DNA of 64,000 nucleotides from Pseudochrobactrum kiredjianiae (GCF_030362795.1 NZ_JAUCBM010000013.1:1-64000), one strand, 5' to 3'; positions 44,344 through 53,073 are shown, counted from the first letter of the stretch. Numbers and translations: made by a program. The notes: generated by a model not told the origin, from the sequence alone.

Positions 44344-44829
44344 ATGAAACGCATTTTGTTTGCCGGAGCTGCGGCACTTGTACTGACCTCTGCTGCATCT
44401 GCGCAGGTATTGCAAGAAAAAAACATGCCGCTGAACCTTGCGGTAAACATTGCCAATGAAACAATCGCTGCCTGCTCTGCAAAGGGTTACAATGCTTCTG
44501 TTGCAGTTGTTGACCGTGCCGGTGTGCTGCGCACATTGCTGCGCGCTGACAATGCCGGCGCCCATACACCAGCCGCTGCAACTGCAAAGGCTTACACCTC
44601 TGCATCTTCCCGCACACCAACCGGCATGATGGCAGAAAATATTCAGAAAAATCCAACTGCTGCTGAACTGGCCAATATTCCGGGCTTTCTCGTCTTGGCA
44701 GGCGGTGTGCCGGTGAAGATCGGTGACGAAACCATTGGTGCAATCGGCGTTGGTGGCGCACCGGGTGGTCATCTGGATGAAGCCTGTGCCGTGGCTGCGT
44801 TGGATAAAGTAAAAGACCAGCTTAAATAA
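44344..44829 (+). CDS. Exported HbpS/GlcG-family heme-binding-like protein (DUF336)
   Basis: This 161-residue protein has a signal peptide (ILFAGAAALVLTSAASA, cut before QVLQ), so it is periplasmic. The GlcG/HbpS fold shows as LAVNIANETIAACSAKGYNASVAVVDRAG, TAKAYTSASSRTPTG and the glycine-rich end IGAIGVGGAPGGHLDEACAVAALDKV. HbpS in Streptomyces binds heme and controls the sensor kinase SenS. Heme binding here is inferred only. It follows a two-component system, separated by a repeat. CAGGAGACGATC gives a good ribosome-binding site. Confidence 0.85.
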   Translation: MKRILFAGAAALVLTSAASAQVLQEKNMPLNLAVNIANETIAACSAKGYNASVAVVDRAGVLRTLLRADNAGAHTPAAATAKAYTSASSRTPTGMMAENIQKNPTAAELANIPGFLVLAGGVPVKIGDETIGAIGVGGAPGGHLDEACAVAALDKVKDQLK

Positions 44830-44900
44830 TAAATCAACCGTCGTTCTGTTGTTTCAGGACGGCGGTTCAATCATTATGAAATCCCGATAAGGAGAGCGTG

Positions 44901-45581
44901 GTGTCCCGTTTTTTATCAATACGTAAAATCCTGAAAAGCACTCTGCTTATTGCCGGTCTGATAGTGACAATGACGGGAGTTTCCATGTCCGAAACGACGA
45001 GCAAAGAACGCCAAATGCTTGAGGCGGCAGCGTCCGGTGATGTGGCCACTATTCAGCAACTGCTGAAAGACGGCGTGAATGCGGATACACGCAATGATCA
45101 TCGCCAGACAGCTTTGTTGCTGGCAACGCATAATAATCAGATTGAAGCTGCAAAAGTGCTGATTGATGCCGGTGCGGATGTCAATGCCAAGGATATGATA
45201 CAAGACAGCCCTTATCTTTATGCCGGTGCACGCGGTCATCTGGAAATTCTCAAAATAACCTTGTCTCACGGGGCCGATCTGAAAAGCACCAACCGTTTTG
45301 GCGGTACGGCTTTAATTCCTGCATCCGAGCGTGGCCATGTAGAGACAGTGCGCACACTGATTGAGGCAGGTGTTGATGTGGATCATATCAACCGCCTCGG
45401 CTGGACAGCGCTAATTGAAGCTGTGATCCTGAGTGATGGTGGTCCGGCTCATGTGCAAATTGTGAAATTGCTGAAAGATGCTGGCGCAGATTTGTCCATC
45501 AAAGATAATGACGGCGTAACGGCACTTCAGCACGCTAAAAAGCGCGGCTATACAGAAATTGTCGCGGTTCTTGAAAAGTAA
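44901..45581 (+). CDS. Exported ankyrin-repeat protein
   Basis: This protein of about 226 residues has an N-terminal signal (KILKSTLLIAGLIVTMTGVSMS), then six ankyrin repeats of about 33 residues over its whole length (for example QTALLLATHNNQIEAAKVLIDAGADVNAKD and GTALIPASERGHVETVRTLIEAGVDVDHIN). Ankyrins mediate protein contacts; periplasmic ones such as Pseudomonas AnkB support catalase and peroxide defence. The GTG at 44901 lies six bases after GGAG; a GTG at 44898 is too close. It is 71 bases from the HbpS-like gene and probably in its operon. Confidence 0.88.
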   Translation: MSRFLSIRKILKSTLLIAGLIVTMTGVSMSETTSKERQMLEAAASGDVATIQQLLKDGVNADTRNDHRQTALLLATHNNQIEAAKVLIDAGADVNAKDMIQDSPYLYAGARGHLEILKITLSHGADLKSTNRFGGTALIPASERGHVETVRTLIEAGVDVDHINRLGWTALIEAVILSDGGPAHVQIVKLLKDAGADLSIKDNDGVTALQHAKKRGYTEIVAVLEK

Positions 45582-45684
45582 AACTAATAAGTTTGTAAAA
45601 TAAATTTTACTGTTCATGTTACGATGGAAATTATAGCCATAATAGGCTTTGATACAACGCGTAACAGCCTTAAGGATAGTGAAT

Positions 45685-46098
45685 ATGCCGGTTCAACAGC
45701 AGTCAGAAAACAATGCCTCGAGAGAGGATATTGCTGCGATCATTGCTGAACGTAGCCGTCATTTTCATCTGCAATGGTTTAAAGACCTGTTTTCCGGCCG
45801 CTTGTCTCTCGGTGACACATTCTGGCTGGGTTATCTTGGCAGTGCTCTGATTATTGCGCCTGTCACATTCGTATTTTTTATTTTGGCGCGAGGGTTTCTA
45901 CCCAGCACCTATTTTAGTCTGGTTCTGGCAGTTTGGTTTTGCCTGATAAGCCTCTATTACATCGCATTATTTATGGCTGTTGTCCGCAAGGCCCTAAGCA
46001 CGCCTGAAGCAGCTGGCTGGAGATGGGCAGCAGTTTTGTTTGCTCTGCTCAGCACCATGGGGCTGCTCACCAGAGTTTATGCCTATCTTGCTACATGA
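45685..46098 (+). CDS. Three-helix membrane protein of unknown function
   Basis: This 137-residue protein starts with a polar, charged 50-residue region (MPVQQQSENNASREDIAAIIAERSRHFHLQWFKDLFSGRLSLG) and then three hydrophobic helices (GSALIIAPVTFVFFILARGF; FSLVLAVWFCLISLYYIALFMAVV; AVLFALLSTMGLLTRVYAYLA). The layout recalls DUF805-like or holin-like small membrane proteins, but I cannot name it. AAGGATAG precedes ATG 45685. It lies 100 bases behind the ankyrin gene and is convergent with the pentapeptide gene. Confidence 0.65.
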   Translation: MPVQQQSENNASREDIAAIIAERSRHFHLQWFKDLFSGRLSLGDTFWLGYLGSALIIAPVTFVFFILARGFLPSTYFSLVLAVWFCLISLYYIALFMAVVRKALSTPEAAGWRWAAVLFALLSTMGLLTRVYAYLAT

Positions 46099-46115
46099 GC
46101 GATTGTGTGTGTGCT

Positions 46116-46766
46116 TTACAGCACCAGCAGGCCGATACCGCTGAGAATATCTGTTGCCTGACTTTTGGAAATGATCGCGCCTTTGAGCACTGCTGCATCA
46201 TGAAAAGTGAGGCTACCCAAGTCACAGCCGCGAAGGTCTGCGCCTTTAAATTTGCTCAAACGCAGTGAAGCGCCGCGCATCCGGCAATCTTGAAACACGG
46301 TCTCACGGAAATCACACTCCCTGAGATCAGCCTCGCTGAAATCCATATTGATCAGAGTTTTCTTGCGGAACGAAACGCGCGGCAGAAAAGCGGCGACTAG
46401 CAAACATTCTTCAAAATCAGTGCCAATCAGGCTGCACTCGGTGAAATCCGCACCGGTCAGTTTCGATTGTGAGAATTTGGCGCTGTTGAGATTGGAGCGG
46501 TTCCAGAGCGTATTGGACAGATCGCAATTTTGAAACTGCGCCGCATTGCCTTCACTATTGGACAGGTTTACGCCACTGAGCCGGCATTTAATAAATTGCG
46601 TATCGGTAATAACCGCAGCTTTGAGATTACAGCCGACAAATGTGCAATCTGTAAAAACACAATCGGACAGATCGCTGCCGGATAAATCCGCACCGTCAAA
46701 TCGTTGACCGCTGATATTTCGCGTGCCACCAGCAATCTGGCTAAGAAGTGTATCAGTCACAGGCAT
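46116..46766 (-). CDS. Pentapeptide-repeat protein
   Basis: This 216-residue protein consists of about 30 A(D/N)LXX-type units in a row (DGADLSGSDLSDCVFTDCTF; KLTGADFTECSLIGTDF; FSEADLRECDFRETVF), folding as a right-handed square beta-helix. The family includes DNA-mimic gyrase protectors of the Qnr type and many proteins of unknown role. There is no signal peptide. The interruption around LVAAFLPRVSFRKKTL could be a loop. A 31-codon membrane micro-ORF begins the same transcript 7 bases upstream. Confidence 0.85.
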   Translation of the reverse strand: MPVTDTLLSQIAGGTRNISGQRFDGADLSGSDLSDCVFTDCTFVGCNLKAAVITDTQFIKCRLSGVNLSNSEGNAAQFQNCDLSNTLWNRSNLNSAKFSQSKLTGADFTECSLIGTDFEECLLVAAFLPRVSFRKKTLINMDFSEADLRECDFRETVFQDCRMRGASLRLSKFKGADLRGCDLGSLTFHDAAVLKGAIISKSQATDILSGIGLLVL

Positions 46767-46773
46767 AGCGCTG

Positions 46774-46869
46774 TCAGCGCTTACGGGTCAGAACAGCAAA
46801 AGCTACGCAACCGGCCAAACCGAAAGCGATAATTCCCTGAACAAGGAAAACCCACTGTATCGAGCTCAT
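46774..46869 (-). CDS. 31-residue single-helix membrane micro-protein
   Basis: On the minus strand the ATG at 46869 follows AAAGGTGATATC, a good Shine-Dalgarno. The 31 residues begin MSSIQWVFLVQGII, form one hydrophobic helix (WVFLVQGII to CVAFAVL) and end in LTRKR, a positive-inside anchor. The stop is 7 bases before the pentapeptide-repeat gene, so they are probably cotranscribed and perhaps coupled. It is below the usual length limit for gene calling. Function unknown. Confidence 0.65.
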   Translation of the reverse strand: MSSIQWVFLVQGIIAFGLAGCVAFAVLTRKR

Positions 46870-46960
46870 GATATCACCTTTCATTCGTTTGAAATTATAT
46901 GATCTGTGCAGTGCTTTATCACTCTCACGCGGCGCTGTCAGCTTTTTAAATATGATTATT

Positions 46961-47066
46961 ACAGCGGTTTAAGTTAAAGCTGAATCGTTCAAACCGCTGT
47001 AACTATTTGTTTTTACGCATTATCCGACGCAAAACCGCTTCGCACTTTTGCTGGAAATGCTTTAAA
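46961..47066. repeat. Mosaic palindromic intergenic repeat upstream of the micro-ORF operon
   Basis: ACAGCGGTTT (46961-46970) pairs with AAACCGCTGT (46991-47000). A second block (47009-47066, TTTTTACGCATTATCCG…AAACCGCTTCGCACTTTTGC…GCTTTAAA) has the same order of parts as the repeats at 19455 and 44206, in a different sequence variant. It lies between the micro-ORF promoter and the transporter terminator. Confidence 0.7.
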
Positions 47067-47082
47067 GACCAGAATTAAAAAA

Positions 47083-47108
47083 AACGGCGGTGTTTGCACA
47101 CCGCCGTT
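47083..47108 (-). terminator. Rho-independent terminator of the betaine/choline transporter operon
   Basis: AACGGCGGTGT/ACACCGCCGTT, an 11-bp perfect stem with a 4-base loop, is followed on the minus strand by a long T run (AAAAAAA on the plus strand). Confidence 0.92.
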
Positions 47109-47129
47109 GTAATCTTAAGCTATCCGTTT

Positions 47130-47996
47130 TTACTCGGCCAGCCATTCTTTAATACGATCAGGATTGTCGGCAATATATTTGTCAACGGCCTTATCATAAG
47201 ACGTTTCCTGAGCCTCAAACATCGCTTTTTCGAGGTCTGCCAGCGGGATATTCATCTTCTCCAGCAGCGAAGCGACTTTCGGATTGTCTTCCTTAAAGCC
47301 TTTACGGGCGAGGGCATTCACATGCTCTGCGGCACCGAGCGCACCTTCAGGATCTTCCAGATAGCGCAGTTTGTATTTACCGAACATCCAGTGCGGGCTC
47401 CATGCGGTTGCCACGAACCAGCCGTCAGAGCGGGTAGCGCGATCAACGGTTGTGAGCATCGCTGCTTCACTGGAGATTTGCAGCTTGTAATTCAGGCCGT
47501 ATTTCTTCACGGCTTCTTCTGAAAGGCGGGTCAGACCGGCACCCGGATCGATACCCTGAATCTGGCCTTTGAGTTTCTCGTGAATTTCAGCTTTCTTCAG
47601 GTCTTCAATCGACTTGATATCGCTTTCAGGTACGCTGGAAGGCACAACCCAGCCGAGCTTTGCACCTTCATAGAGTGGGCCCAAATTTTCAACTTTACCT
47701 TCAACGCGCTTGTAGTAATCAGCATGTGTTGCAGGCAGCCAAGCCATCAGCATGGCATCAAGATCGCCGCGGCTTACGCCCTGATAAAGTGGTGCAACAT
47801 CGGTCTGCACCAGTTCGACTTTTTGATCCAGATTATCCTGAATAAGTTTAGCGGCGAGTTTGGTGACAAACTCAGCATCGGACCACGGAGCCCAACCGAT
47901 TTTCACCACTTTGGCATCGCTTGCAGCAAATGCTGAAGTTGCCATGGTTCCCGCCAGCAATGCCGCCAGGCTTAGACGTGTCAGTTTCCCGAACAT
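47130..47996 (-). CDS. Periplasmic glycine betaine/choline-binding protein (OpuAC type)
   Basis: This 288-residue binding protein has a signal peptide ending AFA-ASDAK. IGWAPWSDAEFVTKLAA…LDAMLMAWLPATHADY and TAWSPHWMFGKYKLRYLEDP carry the tryptophans that cage quaternary ammonium groups in OpuAC/ProX proteins. It hands the ligand to the ProW-like permease. The choice between betaine, proline betaine and choline cannot be made from sequence. It is the last gene of a proV-proW-SBP operon, 32 bases after proW, with a strong terminator. Confidence 0.92.
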   Translation of the reverse strand: MFGKLTRLSLAALLAGTMATSAFAASDAKVVKIGWAPWSDAEFVTKLAAKLIQDNLDQKVELVQTDVAPLYQGVSRGDLDAMLMAWLPATHADYYKRVEGKVENLGPLYEGAKLGWVVPSSVPESDIKSIEDLKKAEIHEKLKGQIQGIDPGAGLTRLSEEAVKKYGLNYKLQISSEAAMLTTVDRATRSDGWFVATAWSPHWMFGKYKLRYLEDPEGALGAAEHVNALARKGFKEDNPKVASLLEKMNIPLADLEKAMFEAQETSYDKAVDKYIADNPDRIKEWLAE

Positions 47997-48028
47997 ATCT
48001 TCTCCTTTAAGGTTTTTGTATTCTCAGA

Positions 48029-48940
48029 TTATGCTTCCTGCTTACGCAGGGATGGTGTTTGTGTGCTGCCGGTTTCCGGCTGCTTACGCAGCGCTGCAAA
48101 GCGCTTGAACAGGCTTGGTTGAGGTTTGCCGAAGCTCTGGGTAATGCGGTCAAGAACCACAGCCAGAATAACTACGGCCAGTCCACCTTCAAAACCGGTG
48201 CCGACATCAAGGCGCTGAATACCTGTGAGAACTGTATTACCCAAACCACCGGCACCAATCATCGAGGCAATAACCACCATCGAAAGTGACAGCATGATTG
48301 TCTGGTTAATACCGGTCATGATGGAAGGCAGAGCATTTGGCAGCTGCACTTTGAACAGCAACTGCCGTGACGTACAACCAAAAGCCAGACCGGCCTCAAC
48401 GAACTCACCATGCACCTGACGAATACCCAGATTGGTCAGACGTACTACCGGCGGCATCGCAAAAATTACAGTCGCGATAGTACCGGGCACGGCACCCAGA
48501 CCGAAGAACATGGCCGCCGGAATGAGATAAACGAAGGCAGGCATGGTCTGCATCAGGTCGAGTGCGGGACGAATAATCGTCGCCAGCACTTCACTGCGTG
48601 CCATGGCAATACCCATCGGAATACCAACTACAATCGCAATGAAGGTTGCCGCCAATACCAGTGACAGACTTTCCATCGTACCGGACCACAGCCCCATATG
48701 ATGAACAAGCGCTAATGCTAAAGCGGTGAAAATCGCAAATTTCCAGCCAACGCGCCAAAGCGACAGCAATGCCAGAATGATAATACCCGCCACAGGTGGA
48801 ATGGCCAGCAATCCGCCCTGAATACCACCGGTTACAAAACCAATCACGGCTGCGATCATATCAAGCGCCGGTGTAAAGTGGTCGAGAATATAGTTTACTG
48901 TGATATCGGCACCTTTGCCGATACTAAAATTCATATCCAT
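48029..48940 (-). CDS. proW: Quaternary-amine ABC transporter permease (ProW-like)
   Basis: This 303-residue permease has about six to seven membrane helices and the inner-membrane-component core (ATFIAIVVGIPMGIAMARSE … QTMPAFVYLIPAAMFFGLGAVPGTIATVIFAMPPVVR). The EAA coupling loop is EFVEAGLAFGCTSRQLLFKVQLPNALPSIMTGI, which contacts the ATPase. Its N-terminus is shorter than that of E. coli ProW. It lies 21 bases after proV and before the binding-protein gene; the operon imports osmoprotectants or their precursors. Confidence 0.92.
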   Translation of the reverse strand: MDMNFSIGKGADITVNYILDHFTPALDMIAAVIGFVTGGIQGGLLAIPPVAGIIILALLSLWRVGWKFAIFTALALALVHHMGLWSGTMESLSLVLAATFIAIVVGIPMGIAMARSEVLATIIRPALDLMQTMPAFVYLIPAAMFFGLGAVPGTIATVIFAMPPVVRLTNLGIRQVHGEFVEAGLAFGCTSRQLLFKVQLPNALPSIMTGINQTIMLSLSMVVIASMIGAGGLGNTVLTGIQRLDVGTGFEGGLAVVILAVVLDRITQSFGKPQPSLFKRFAALRKQPETGSTQTPSLRKQEA

Positions 48941-48961
48941 ATTTATACCAATCGTTTCAGC

Positions 48962-50194
48962 TCAACCGGCGCGGTCAAGCGTTTCCAGCAATGCCGACTT
49001 AGAAATCGCGCCGACATATCGGTTTTTTTCATCAACAACCGGAACCGGCCAGCGGCTTTCAGCAACGCGTCCAAGCACGTTGGAAAGCGGTTCGCTTGCA
49101 TCGATAGGAACGATATCGCTCAAAAATGCTTCCCTGTAGGGATGCGGCGATTTGTTTTTAACTTTCTCAATCAGAGAGTCCTGACTGATCATGCCGTGAT
49201 AGCTGCGGTCTCGGCCGACAATAACAGCAATGTCACGACCGGTCGTTTCCATCTGCTCCAGTGCGGAAGCCGCAGCAACACCCTGACGGTCAATAATCGT
49301 CAGCAGCGTTTTACGCGCCACATCACCGGCAGAAAATACATGCGAGACATCAACATTCTTAAAGAAAGAGCGCACATAATCATTGGCCGGTTTAGAGACA
49401 ATCTCATCCGGTGTGCCGACCTGAACAACCTTGCCGTGCTGCATAATGCAAATACGGTCGCCGATACGCATGGCTTCATCAAGGTCATGGCTGACGAAGA
49501 TGATCGTGCGGCTGTTTTCTGATTGCAAGCGGATCAGCTCATCCTGCATTTCTGTGCGGATGAGAGGATCAAGCGCCGAGAAGGCTTCGTCCATCAGCAG
49601 GATTGTCGGTTCATTCGCCAATGCGCGGGCAAGGCCGACGCGCTGTTTCATCCCCCCCGAAAGCTGCTCTGGCATGCTCTGGGCATAGGGTTCCAGACCG
49701 ACGGCGGTGAGCGCTTTCATTGCGCGCTCATGGCGCTCGGCCTCAGCCATGCCTGCAACTTCAAGTCCGAAGGCTGCATTGTTGAGAACTGTACGGTTTG
49801 GCAGCAATGCGAATGACTGAAACACCATGCTCATATCGCGGCGGCGAAGATCAATCAGCTCGCGTTTTGACATTTTGGTAATGTCTCGACCATCAACGGC
49901 AATTACGCCGGATGTAGGCTCAATCAACCGGTTGAGCAGACGGAGCAAAGTAGATTTGCCGGAGCCGGACAAACCCATGATGACAAAAATCTCGCCATCC
50001 ATGATTTCAAAGCTGGCACCGTCAACGCCGATTGTGCAGCCTGTGTCTTTGTGAATTTCAGTTTTACTCTTACCGGAACGCAGTTGGGTCATCGCTTTTT
50101 CCGGCCTGTCGCCAAAGACTTTAAAAACATCTTTCAAAGATAGTTTCGCTGTCTTTGCCTCATCCATACTTATTTCATTCGTATAAATATCCAT
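48962..50194 (-). CDS. proV: Quaternary-amine ABC transporter ATP-binding protein (ProV-like)
   Basis: This 410-residue ATPase has Walker A GLSGSGKST, Q loop VFQSFALLPNRTV, signature LSGGMKQRVGLARAL, Walker B ILLMDEAFSALD and the switch histidine in VSHDLDEA. Two CBS domains occupy about residues 285-410 (…VIVGRDRSYHGMISQDSL; WPVPVVDEKNRYVGAISKSALLETL). In OpuA-type transporters these sense ionic strength. It is the first gene of the operon; the leader of about 680 bases upstream contains no recognised element. Confidence 0.93.
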   Translation of the reverse strand: MDIYTNEISMDEAKTAKLSLKDVFKVFGDRPEKAMTQLRSGKSKTEIHKDTGCTIGVDGASFEIMDGEIFVIMGLSGSGKSTLLRLLNRLIEPTSGVIAVDGRDITKMSKRELIDLRRRDMSMVFQSFALLPNRTVLNNAAFGLEVAGMAEAERHERAMKALTAVGLEPYAQSMPEQLSGGMKQRVGLARALANEPTILLMDEAFSALDPLIRTEMQDELIRLQSENSRTIIFVSHDLDEAMRIGDRICIMQHGKVVQVGTPDEIVSKPANDYVRSFFKNVDVSHVFSAGDVARKTLLTIIDRQGVAAASALEQMETTGRDIAVIVGRDRSYHGMISQDSLIEKVKNKSPHPYREAFLSDIVPIDASEPLSNVLGRVAESRWPVPVVDEKNRYVGAISKSALLETLDRAG

Positions 50195-50879
50195 ATATTA
50201 AGTTAACCCTGCCATGACGGCAGACCTATTCTCCTTTTGTATTCTAAGATACATAAAACCTGCAAAATACGACTATAATCATATAAAAATAATAGTCTTA
50301 AAAATGCAGATAAATCGAATTAGATTTGAATTATATATCGCAAAACCTCAAAAAAGTCCACCCGAAGCATAAAAAACGTCCCGAAAGCCTGCTGTTCTGG
50401 TAGTTGCAGCACGATGCACGCAAGGCGGGCATTAAGAAAAGAAGGCAATATACGGAGGAAAAACCGGAAGATTTGGTGAGAGATTCTCTAGAGCGCCGCG
50501 CGCCCTCTTGTGCGCAGAAACGTCGCTCGAGCCTTTATATTTATAGCGCAATTTTTACCTTAAACTGTTTCAAGTTTAAGGAAACATGCTGTAACGAACA
50601 AAAGAGCTGTTTATTTGAGCGCTTCCGGTAAAGCTTGTAGGCGGTTTTTCGCAGTGACAATGAGCGAAAATAGGATGATTAAACCGGTTCAACGATCTAA
50701 AATTTACTAAAATAGAAGTGAATTTTGGAAAGATAATTAAAGTATAATAATACAAATTAAATTAAAAATATTAAATCATATATATGATTGAATATAATAT
50801 TTTAAAATACGAATACATGCTTTTATAATTTTATAAATCAGGTACTATTCAGGTTACCTTAAACACCAATAGGTAACAT
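50195..50879. other. 685-bp A+T-rich intergenic region with a palindromic repeat remnant
   Basis: The region separates proV from a divergent DUF982 gene. A 75-codon reading frame at 50404 starts with TTG, has no ribosome-binding site and an odd composition, so I do not call it. CCTTAAACT/AGTTTAAGG (50558-50581), followed by AACATGCTGT, resembles the palindrome at 22510. The part from 50690 to 50870 is extremely A+T-rich with no feature I can name beyond a probable promoter. Confidence 0.45.
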
Positions 50880-51203
50880 ATGAATAGAGTCTGGAGCTTT
50901 TCTATAGTTGCCGAACCTGAGGAGGGGCGGATCATTAAGATATCCGAATGGTCGGATTTATCGATGTTCCTGCTATGTCATTGGCCGGTAAAATACGGCG
51001 CAGCTTATACAGCAGCCATTTGCAGTCTTTCTCAGGATTTTTATAAGCAATCCAATATTGAGACGATTATACGACTATTTATCGCCGCACTGAAAGAAGC
51101 GGAAATTCCATACAAGTTTGAAATGGCCACACCTGCGCATGGCCACTCCGAGGTCAGCTTGTCAGCATCCTTTACCAGTCAAATACCGATAACGCCCCTC
51201 TGA
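50880..51203 (+). CDS. DUF982-family protein
   Basis: This 107-residue protein matches the DUF982 pattern common in Rhizobiales: W at the start (VWSFSIVAEPEEGRIIKISEWSDLSMFLLCHWPVKYGAAYTAAICSL), then a helical end ETIIRLFIAALKEAEIPY. No biochemical role is known. GGTAAC is the only candidate ribosome-binding site before the ATG. It ends one base from the convergent diguanylate cyclase gene. Confidence 0.7.
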   Translation: MNRVWSFSIVAEPEEGRIIKISEWSDLSMFLLCHWPVKYGAAYTAAICSLSQDFYKQSNIETIIRLFIAALKEAEIPYKFEMATPAHGHSEVSLSASFTSQIPITPL

Positions 51204-51204
51204 A

Positions 51205-52653
51205 TTAGGCAAGAGGAACCGCGACTTCTGTGCGGTTACGACCATTGCGCTTGGCTTTGTAAAGCGCCTGATCTGCCGTTTCAATCATATAGCTGAAGTC
51301 CGGATGCCCGTTGAAAGTGGAAACACCGATCGACAACGTGATATTCTGCACACCGCCATCCGGCAGCAGGAATTGCTGTACGGAGATTTTCTGACGCAGG
51401 CGTTCAGCAGTTTCATAGGCCGTAGATGCACTTGCCTCAATCAGCACCACAAGAAACTCTTCCCCGCCATAACGGAACACAAAGTCGCTGGCGCGGCATT
51501 GTGTGAAAATGCTTTCTGCCACTTGTTGCAGAATATGATCGCCGCCGCCGTGGCCATAGGTATCATTGATACGTTTGAAATTGTCGATATCGACCATCAT
51601 AACGCTCAGTTCCATCCGGTTTTGTGTCGCCATTTTGACTTCACGCGTCAGAATGGAAGGGAGGAAACGACGGTTCAGCGTGCGGGTTAACGGATCGCGT
51701 CCGGTTTCCATCGCTGCTGCAACCTGAAACAGTTCAGCCAGCAGAAATTTGATTTCACCGGTCTTGTTTTTAAAATTCTCAATGAGATCTGTCAGAATAG
51801 GATCAGCATTTACGGTTGCAGCGGCAATGGAAGGCAGCAGGCTATTATCGACATAGCGCATATCACTGCGGATGTTTTCCAGTACCGGTGAGCCGTGAAA
51901 AATCATATCACCTTTATGATGCAACCACAGACCAAAATCCGAGCTGGCAAGCGGCGGAAGCGCTGTATCCTGACGAGCGCCATAGAGGCTGAACAGTACC
52001 GACTGACTCCATTCCATCAAAGCAGCGCGCTGGGTTTCGCGCTCCAGTGTCACATCCTGACTGAGCGCAAAGGCACGATAAGCTTCATCTGTCTGGGCAT
52101 CGCTTTTGGTGTTGGTCACAAAAGCCTGACTCATGATCTCAATAGCAATATTGATCGCATTGCTGGTATAGCCAGCCAGAATTGCAAAATCCCCGAGACT
52201 AATATCCTGATTGCGCAATTTCAGAATAATTTCATTTTTCAAAAGGCGTGCACCTTGCATCACCACATGGATCGGCACCTGAATACGCGCATGCACTTCG
52301 CCGATTTTGCGCTGCTCAGCAACAAAAACCTCAACATCCATCGTGCGCCCGACGAATAAGCGGCAAAGCCAGCCACGCATCGAATGCTGTAAACGATCAT
52401 GCACAACCTCCTGCGAGAGGAACGGGCTGGCATCAGGGTTTTGTAGCAGGCGATCGTAGAATACGCGCACGAGACGATCTTTATCAGCCTCAATCAAATC
52501 TGCCATCAGCTTTGCCAAATTATCAGGCAAGCCACGGGTTAGCTGAACCCATTCCCATTCTGAAGGCATTAGAGGAGGCTGATGAGCGGCATAACCGGCT
52601 ATCTCTGCTGTGAGAGGGGGAATGTTCAAAACCGTTATGTCTCCGTCACTCAT
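51205..52653 (-). CDS. Globin-coupled diguanylate cyclase (DosC/DgcO-like)
   Basis: This protein of about 482 residues has an N-terminal protoglobin sensor (about 40-185) in which KIGEVHARIQVPIHVV gives the proximal heme histidine (His121). Tyr66 in RVFYDRLLQNP is a candidate distal residue. A helical middle domain follows, and then a GGDEF domain with IDNFKRINDTYGH and GGEEF near residue 395. RxxD (RASD) five residues earlier is a product-inhibition site. It should make cyclic di-GMP under control of oxygen bound to heme. The start at 52653 is preferred to an upstream TTG at 52695; its ribosome-binding site is weak. Confidence 0.9.
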   Translation of the reverse strand: MSDGDITVLNIPPLTAEIAGYAAHQPPLMPSEWEWVQLTRGLPDNLAKLMADLIEADKDRLVRVFYDRLLQNPDASPFLSQEVVHDRLQHSMRGWLCRLFVGRTMDVEVFVAEQRKIGEVHARIQVPIHVVMQGARLLKNEIILKLRNQDISLGDFAILAGYTSNAINIAIEIMSQAFVTNTKSDAQTDEAYRAFALSQDVTLERETQRAALMEWSQSVLFSLYGARQDTALPPLASSDFGLWLHHKGDMIFHGSPVLENIRSDMRYVDNSLLPSIAAATVNADPILTDLIENFKNKTGEIKFLLAELFQVAAAMETGRDPLTRTLNRRFLPSILTREVKMATQNRMELSVMMVDIDNFKRINDTYGHGGGDHILQQVAESIFTQCRASDFVFRYGGEEFLVVLIEASASTAYETAERLRQKISVQQFLLPDGGVQNITLSIGVSTFNGHPDFSYMIETADQALYKAKRNGRNRTEVAVPLA

Positions 52654-53073
52654 ATGCTTTGCGGCGCTAATTTTCGGGCAGAAAATCTGCAACACCGATT
52701 AAATTTCAAGTAAACCTGTTTCAATGTAAGCAAGATCAAAACCCTGTGATCAATCTTGCTGTACTATATTGACGGGTACTTGCCATTCTCGCGACCGCTG
52801 TAAAAATTATCCAAAATTTCATAATGCAGACTGCCAGCGTTACATTAAATATCTGCCGGGATAAGCCTCATTTATTGCCCTCAATATAATGTCTGACGAA
52901 TGAATGAAATACTTAAATTGATATTTTATATAAAAGTTCAAATCTGCGATTATCATACTGTTTTTATATAAACCTCTCACAATCTCGCTTATTTTTTTTG
53001 TTTCGCTCACTCTTGCTGTCTGAAAATTTAATAGATAGACTGATCTACCTAATTTATTATAAAAAGAGAAAAC
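52654..53073. other. Divergent promoter region with TetR operator
   Basis: These 420 bases between the cyclase and tetR are A+T-rich and hold no supported gene. The TetR operator at 53032 is the one clear element. Confidence 0.45.
53032..53051 (+). promoter_or_regulatory. Probable TetR operator upstream of tetR-eamA
   Basis: TAGATAGACTGATCTACCTA is a near-perfect palindrome (TAGRTAGA…TCTAYCTA) 22 bases before the tetR start. Its position and size fit autorepression of the tetR-exporter operon. Confidence 0.7.

Noticed and set aside
50404-50631. A 75-codon plus-strand reading frame between proV and the DUF982 gene
   Set aside because: It starts with TTG, lacks a ribosome-binding site, has an unlike-protein composition and runs through a palindromic repeat remnant.
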